NCBI GenBank assembly: GCA_014843695.1
Contig: CM026387.1
Coordinates: forward strand, 65,099,708-65,163,707
Reading direction: 5' to 3'
From: Archivesica marissinica
Taxonomy: Eukaryota; Mollusca; Bivalvia; Venerida; Vesicomyidae
DNA: 64,000 nt
The notes under the pieces: model-generated
Told to the model about the DNA's origin: nothing
The model's input: the letters and a program-made list of their open reading frames with translations, nothing else
Database searches by the model: none
Made by a program: the position numbers and the translations under genes
Shown: positions 45,401 through 51,400 of the stretch, piece after piece
How the letters are laid out: each line of letters starts with the position of its first letter
How positions within the stretch are numbered: the stretch's first letter is position 1

Positions 45401-48400
45401 TCAAACTGGTATACATTACTACTCAAACTGGTATAGATTAATACTCCAACTGGTATACATTACTACTCAAACTGGTATAGATTAATACTCCAACTGGTAT
45501 ACATTACTACTCAAACTGGTATAGATTAATACACCCGCTGGTATAGATTAATACTCCAGCTGGTATACATTACTACTCAAACTGGTATAGATTAATACAC
45601 CCGCTGGTATAGATTAATACTCCAGCTGGTATACATTACTACTCAAACTGGTATAGATTAATACACCCACTGGTATAGATTAATACTCCAGCTGGTATAC
45701 ATTACTACTCAAACTGGTATAGATTAATACACCCGCTAGTATAGATTAATACTCCAGCTGGTATACATTACTACTCAAACTGGTATAGATTAATACACCA
45801 GCTGGTATACATTACTACTCAAACTGGTATACATTACTACTCAAACTGGTATAGATTAATACTCCAACTGGTATACATTACTACTCAAACTAGTATAGAT
45901 TAATACTCCAACTGGTATACATTACTACTCAAACTGTTATAGATTAATACACCCGCTGGTATACATTACTACTCAAACTAGTATAGATTAATACACCCGC
46001 TGGTATAGATTAATACTCCAGCTGGTATACATTACTACTCAAACTGGTATAGATTAATACACCCGCTGGTATAGATTAATACTCCAACTGGTATAGATTA
46101 ATACTCCAACTGGTATACATTACTACTCAAACTAGTATAGATTAATACACCCGCTCGTATACATTACTACTCAAACTGGTATACATTACTACTGAAACTA
46201 GTATAGATTAATACACCCGCTGGTATACATTACTACTCAAACTGGTATACATTACTACTCAAACTGGTATAGATTAATACACCCGCTGGTATACATTACT
46301 ACTCAAACTGGTATACATTACTACTCAAACTGGTATACATTACTACTCAAACTGGTATACATTAATACACCCGCCGGTATACATTACTACTCAAACTAGT
46401 ATAGATTAATACACCCGCTGGTATACATTACTACTCAAACTGGTATACATTACTACTCAAACTGGTATACATTAATACACCTGCTGGTATACATTACTAC
46501 TCAAACTGGTATACATTACTACTCAAACTGGTATAGAGTAATACACCCGCCGGTATACATTACTACTCAAACTGGTATAGATTAATACACCTGCTGGTAT
46601 ACATTACTACTCAAACTGGTATACATTACTACTCAAACTGGTATAGATTAATACACCCGCCGGTATACATTACTACTCAAACTGGTATACATTACTACTC
46701 AAACTGGTATAGATTAATACACCAGCTGGTATACATTACTACTCAAACTGGTATACATTACTACTCAAACTGGTATACATTACTACTCAAACTGGTATAG
46801 ATTAATACACCCGCTGGTAAACATTACTACTCAAACTGGTATAGATTAATACACCCGCCGGTATACATTACTACTCAAACTAGTATACATTACTACTCAA
46901 ACTGGTATAGATTAATACACCCGCCGGTATACATTACTACTCAAACTGGTATACATTACTACTCAAACTAGTATAGATTAATACACCCACTGGTATACAT
47001 TACTACTCAAACTGGTATACATTACTACTCAAACTGGTATAGATTAATACACCCGCCGGTATACATTACTACTCAAACTGGTATACATTACTACTCAAAC
47101 TGGTATAATTACTACTCAAACTGGTATAGATTAATACACCAGCTGGTATACATTACTACTCAAACTGGTATACATTACTACTCCAACTGGTATACATTAC
47201 TACTCAAACTGGTATAGATTAATACACCAGCTGGTATACATTACTACTCAAACTGGTATAGATTAATACACCAGCTGGTATACATTACTACTCAAACTGG
47301 TATAGATTAATACACCTGCTGGTATACATTACTACTCAAACTGGTATACATTACTACTCAAACTGGTATAGATTAATACACCCGCTGGTATACATTACTA
47401 CTCAAACTGGTATAGATTAATACACCCGCTGGTATACATTACTACTCAAACTGGTATAGATTAATACTCCAACTGGTATACATTACTACTCAAACTGGTA
47501 TAGATTAATACACCCGCTGGTATACATTACTACTCAAACTGGTATACATTACTACTCAAACTGGTATAGATTAATACTCCTGCTGGTATACATTACTACT
47601 CAAACTGGTATACATTACTACTCAAACTGGTATAGATTAATACTCCCGCTGGTATACATTACTACTCAAACTTGTATAGATTAATACTCCAACTGGTATA
47701 CATTACTACTCAAACTGGTATAGATTAATACACCCGCTGGTATACATTACTACTCAAACTGGTATAGATTAATTCTCCAGCTGGTAGAGATCAATACTCC
47801 AGCTGGTAGAGATCAATACTTCAGCTGGTATAGATTAATACTTCAGCTGGTATAGATTAATTCTTCAGCTGGTATAGATTCATTCTCCAGCTGGTATAGA
47901 TTAATTCTTCAGCTGGTAGAGATCAATTCTCCAACTGGCATATATTAATACTCCTGCTGGCATAGATTAATACTCCAACTGGCATACATTAATACTCCAG
48001 CTGACATATATTTATACTCCAGCTGGCATATATTAATACTCAAGCCGGTAGAGATAAATTATCCAGCTGGCATATATTAATACTTCAGCTGGTATAGATT
48101 AATACTCCAGCTGGTAGAGATCAATTCTCCAGCTGACATAGATTAATACTTCAGCTGGCATATATTAATACTCCAGCTGGCATAGATTAATACTCCAGCT
48201 GACAGAAATTAACACTCCATCTGGGATAGATTAATACTCCAGCTGGCAAGCATTAATACTCCAGCTGACATAGATTAATACTCCAGCTGACAAGGATTAA
48301 TACTCCAGCTGGGATAGATTAATACTACAGCTGGCAAGGATTAATACTCCAGCTGGCAAGGATTAATACTCCAGCTGCCATAGATTAATACTCCAGCTGA

Positions 48401-51400
48401 CATAGATTAATACTCCAGCTGGCAAGGATTAATACTCCAGCTGACATAGATTAATACCCCAGATGGCAAGGATTAATACTCCAGCTGGCAAGGATTAATA
48501 CTCCAGCTGACATAGATTAATACTCCAGCTGACAAGGATTAATACTCCAGCTGACATAGATTAATACTCCAGCTGGCTATGATTAATACTCCCAGCTGGT
48601 ATAGATTAACACTCCAGCTGCCATAGATTAATACTCCAGCTGACATAGATTAATACTCCAGCTGGCAAGGATTAATACTCCAGCTGACAGAAATTAACAC
48701 TCCAGCTGGGATAGATTAATACTCCAGCTGGCAAGCATTAATACTCCAGCTTACATAGATTAATACTCCAGCTGACAAGGATTAATACTCCAGCTGGGAT
48801 AGATTAATACTACAGCTGGCAAGGATTAATACTCCAGCTGGCAAGGATTAATACTCCAGCTGCCATATAATAATACTCCAGCTGACATAGATTAATACTC
48901 CAGATGACATAGATTAATACTCCAGCTGCCATAGAATAATACTCCAGCTGACATAGATTAATACTCCAACTGGCATACATTAATACTCCAGCTGGCATAT
49001 ATTAATACTCCAGCTGGCATATATTAATACTCAAGCCGGTTGAGATAAAGTATCCAGCTGGCATAGATTAACACTCCAGCTGCCAAAGATTAATACTCCA
49101 GCTGGCAAGGATTAATACTCCAGCTGACAAGGATTAATACTCCAGCTGACAGAAATTAACACTCCAGCTGGGATAGATTAATACTACAGCTGGCAAGGAT
49201 TATTACTCCAGCTGGCAAGGATTAATACTCCAGCTGCCATAGATTAATAGATTAATACTCCAGCTGACATATATTAATACTCCAGCTGGCAAGGATTAAT
49301 ACTCCAGCTGACATAGATTAATACTCCAGCTGACATAGATTAATACCCCAGATGACAAGGATTAATACTCCAGCTGGCAAGGATTAATACTCCAGCTGAC
49401 ATAGATTAATACTCCAGCTGACAAGGATTAATACTCCAGCTGACATAGATTAATACTACAGCTGGCAAGGATTAATACTCCAGCTGGCATATATTAATAC
49501 TCAAGCCGGTTGAGATAAAGTATCCAGCTGGCATAGATTAACACTCCAGCTGCCATAGATTAATACTCCAGCTGGCAAGGATTAATACTCCAGCTGACAG
49601 AAATTAACACTCCAGCTGGGATAGATTAATACTACAGCTGGCAAGGATTATTACTCCAGCTGGCAAGGATTAATACTCCAGCTGCCATAGATTAGTACTC
49701 CAGCTGGCAAGGATTAATACTCCAGCTGACATAGATTAATACCCCAGCTGACATAGATTAATACCCCAGATGGCAAGGATTAATACTCCAGCTGGCAAGG
49801 ATTAATACTCCAGCTGACATAGATTAATACTCCAGCTGACAAGGATTAATACTCCAGCTGACATAGATTAATACTCCAGCTGGCAAGGATTAATACTCCA
49901 GCTAGTATAGATTAACACTCCAGCTGCCATAGATTAATACTCCAGCTGGCAATGATTAATACTCCAGCTGACATAGATTAATACTCCAGCTGGCAATGAT
50001 TAATACTCCAGCTGCCATAGATTAATACTCCAGCTGGCAATGATTAATACTCCAGCTGACATAGATTAATACTCCAGCTGTCAAGGATTAATATTCCAGC
50101 TGACATAGATTAATACTCCAGCTGCCAATGATTAATACTCCAGCTGGCATAGATTAATACTCCAGCTGGCAAAGATTAATACTCCAGCTGGCATAGATCA
50201 ATCCTCCAGCTACCTCATAGAAGCACCTCTTGACGCCATTACCTATACGACATAATTGACAATGTAGTAGTCAAACCAATGTTCATAATAAAGGCCAGAA
50301 TCTCATGTAGTTCCAGTACTATCGATGGAGGTGGGATAGATATGGTGACTACTTATCCATTGCATGATAGCTAAATGGCTGTCGTTTGTATGGAGATATA
50401 ATAGTATATTAACCTAAATCTCTATGAAGGAAAGGGTGAAACACCAAGTGACATAGCCTGTGAACAGGCGTCGATATATTTTTTGATATCTTTTTATGAA
50501 CATCAGTACTTCCCGAATCCTCTGCTTGTATGCCTAGCGTCAGGCTGGTAGGCAATCGGTAACCATTATTTAACTAGCTGGCAGCTCACCAACCGGCCAT
50601 ATCAGAACGAACCATTGACGAGGTTCGAACCGTTGACCTCCCACTTTGCATTTTTAAACCACTGGGCCATGGAGATGGTATATAATTCACATACTTTGTC
50701 ATCATGTATATGCAGTTCTCGCGGCTCTGTACGATCAATCTTCAGCACTCGAAAACTGCTTTCTGTGTTATTTGATCCCACTACATAAAACCGCTGAAAA
50801 TTTTTAAAAAATAAAAAGTTTAAACTTTATTTCTTTTACAATGACTGTGAAGCAAGTTTTAACAACTTATATTAATCACTCTCAATGGCGCGGTTGAAAG
50901 CGTAAATGTGGTCATTTGTGTGGGAGGAAACCGGAGTACCCGGAGAAAACCCACCCGTCACATACATCCTGGTCTGAGGATCGAACCTGGGTTGCATTGG
51001 TGAGAAGCGAGTGCGCTAACCACAGAAAATTGGACAAAAATGTATGGCTACCGTAATCATAATGCAGTGTGTATTACATGTAACTCATTTACAATTTCAA
51101 TAACTTAATTGATGTGAGGTAGTCGTTGATTAATCTACCAGAATACCTTCTTTCTCTGACAGTTGTGTAGAGGCACAAGCCTGGTGGTGAGGTGAAACAC
51201 TGTGATGCAGCTTGCAAGTCAAAATTGCGAAAAAATGGATTGAGTTTTCTTGGATAATTTATGAGCTTTTGACTTTATAGAAGCCCATTAGAGTTACTTC
51301 TTACAGCTTCTTCTTTGTAATACATATAACACTCCCTCATCATTCTTTTCTTAGAACTTGGCAATCATAGCCACATAAATGTTATTTATTCGTGGAAGTC

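Noticed and set aside
51120..51230. Alternative FIG4 exon 1 candidate with [10 protein letters not shown] on the minus strand
   Set aside because: No start codon, and the phase does not fit exon 2; the site at 53015-53071 fits start, sequence, phase and donor.
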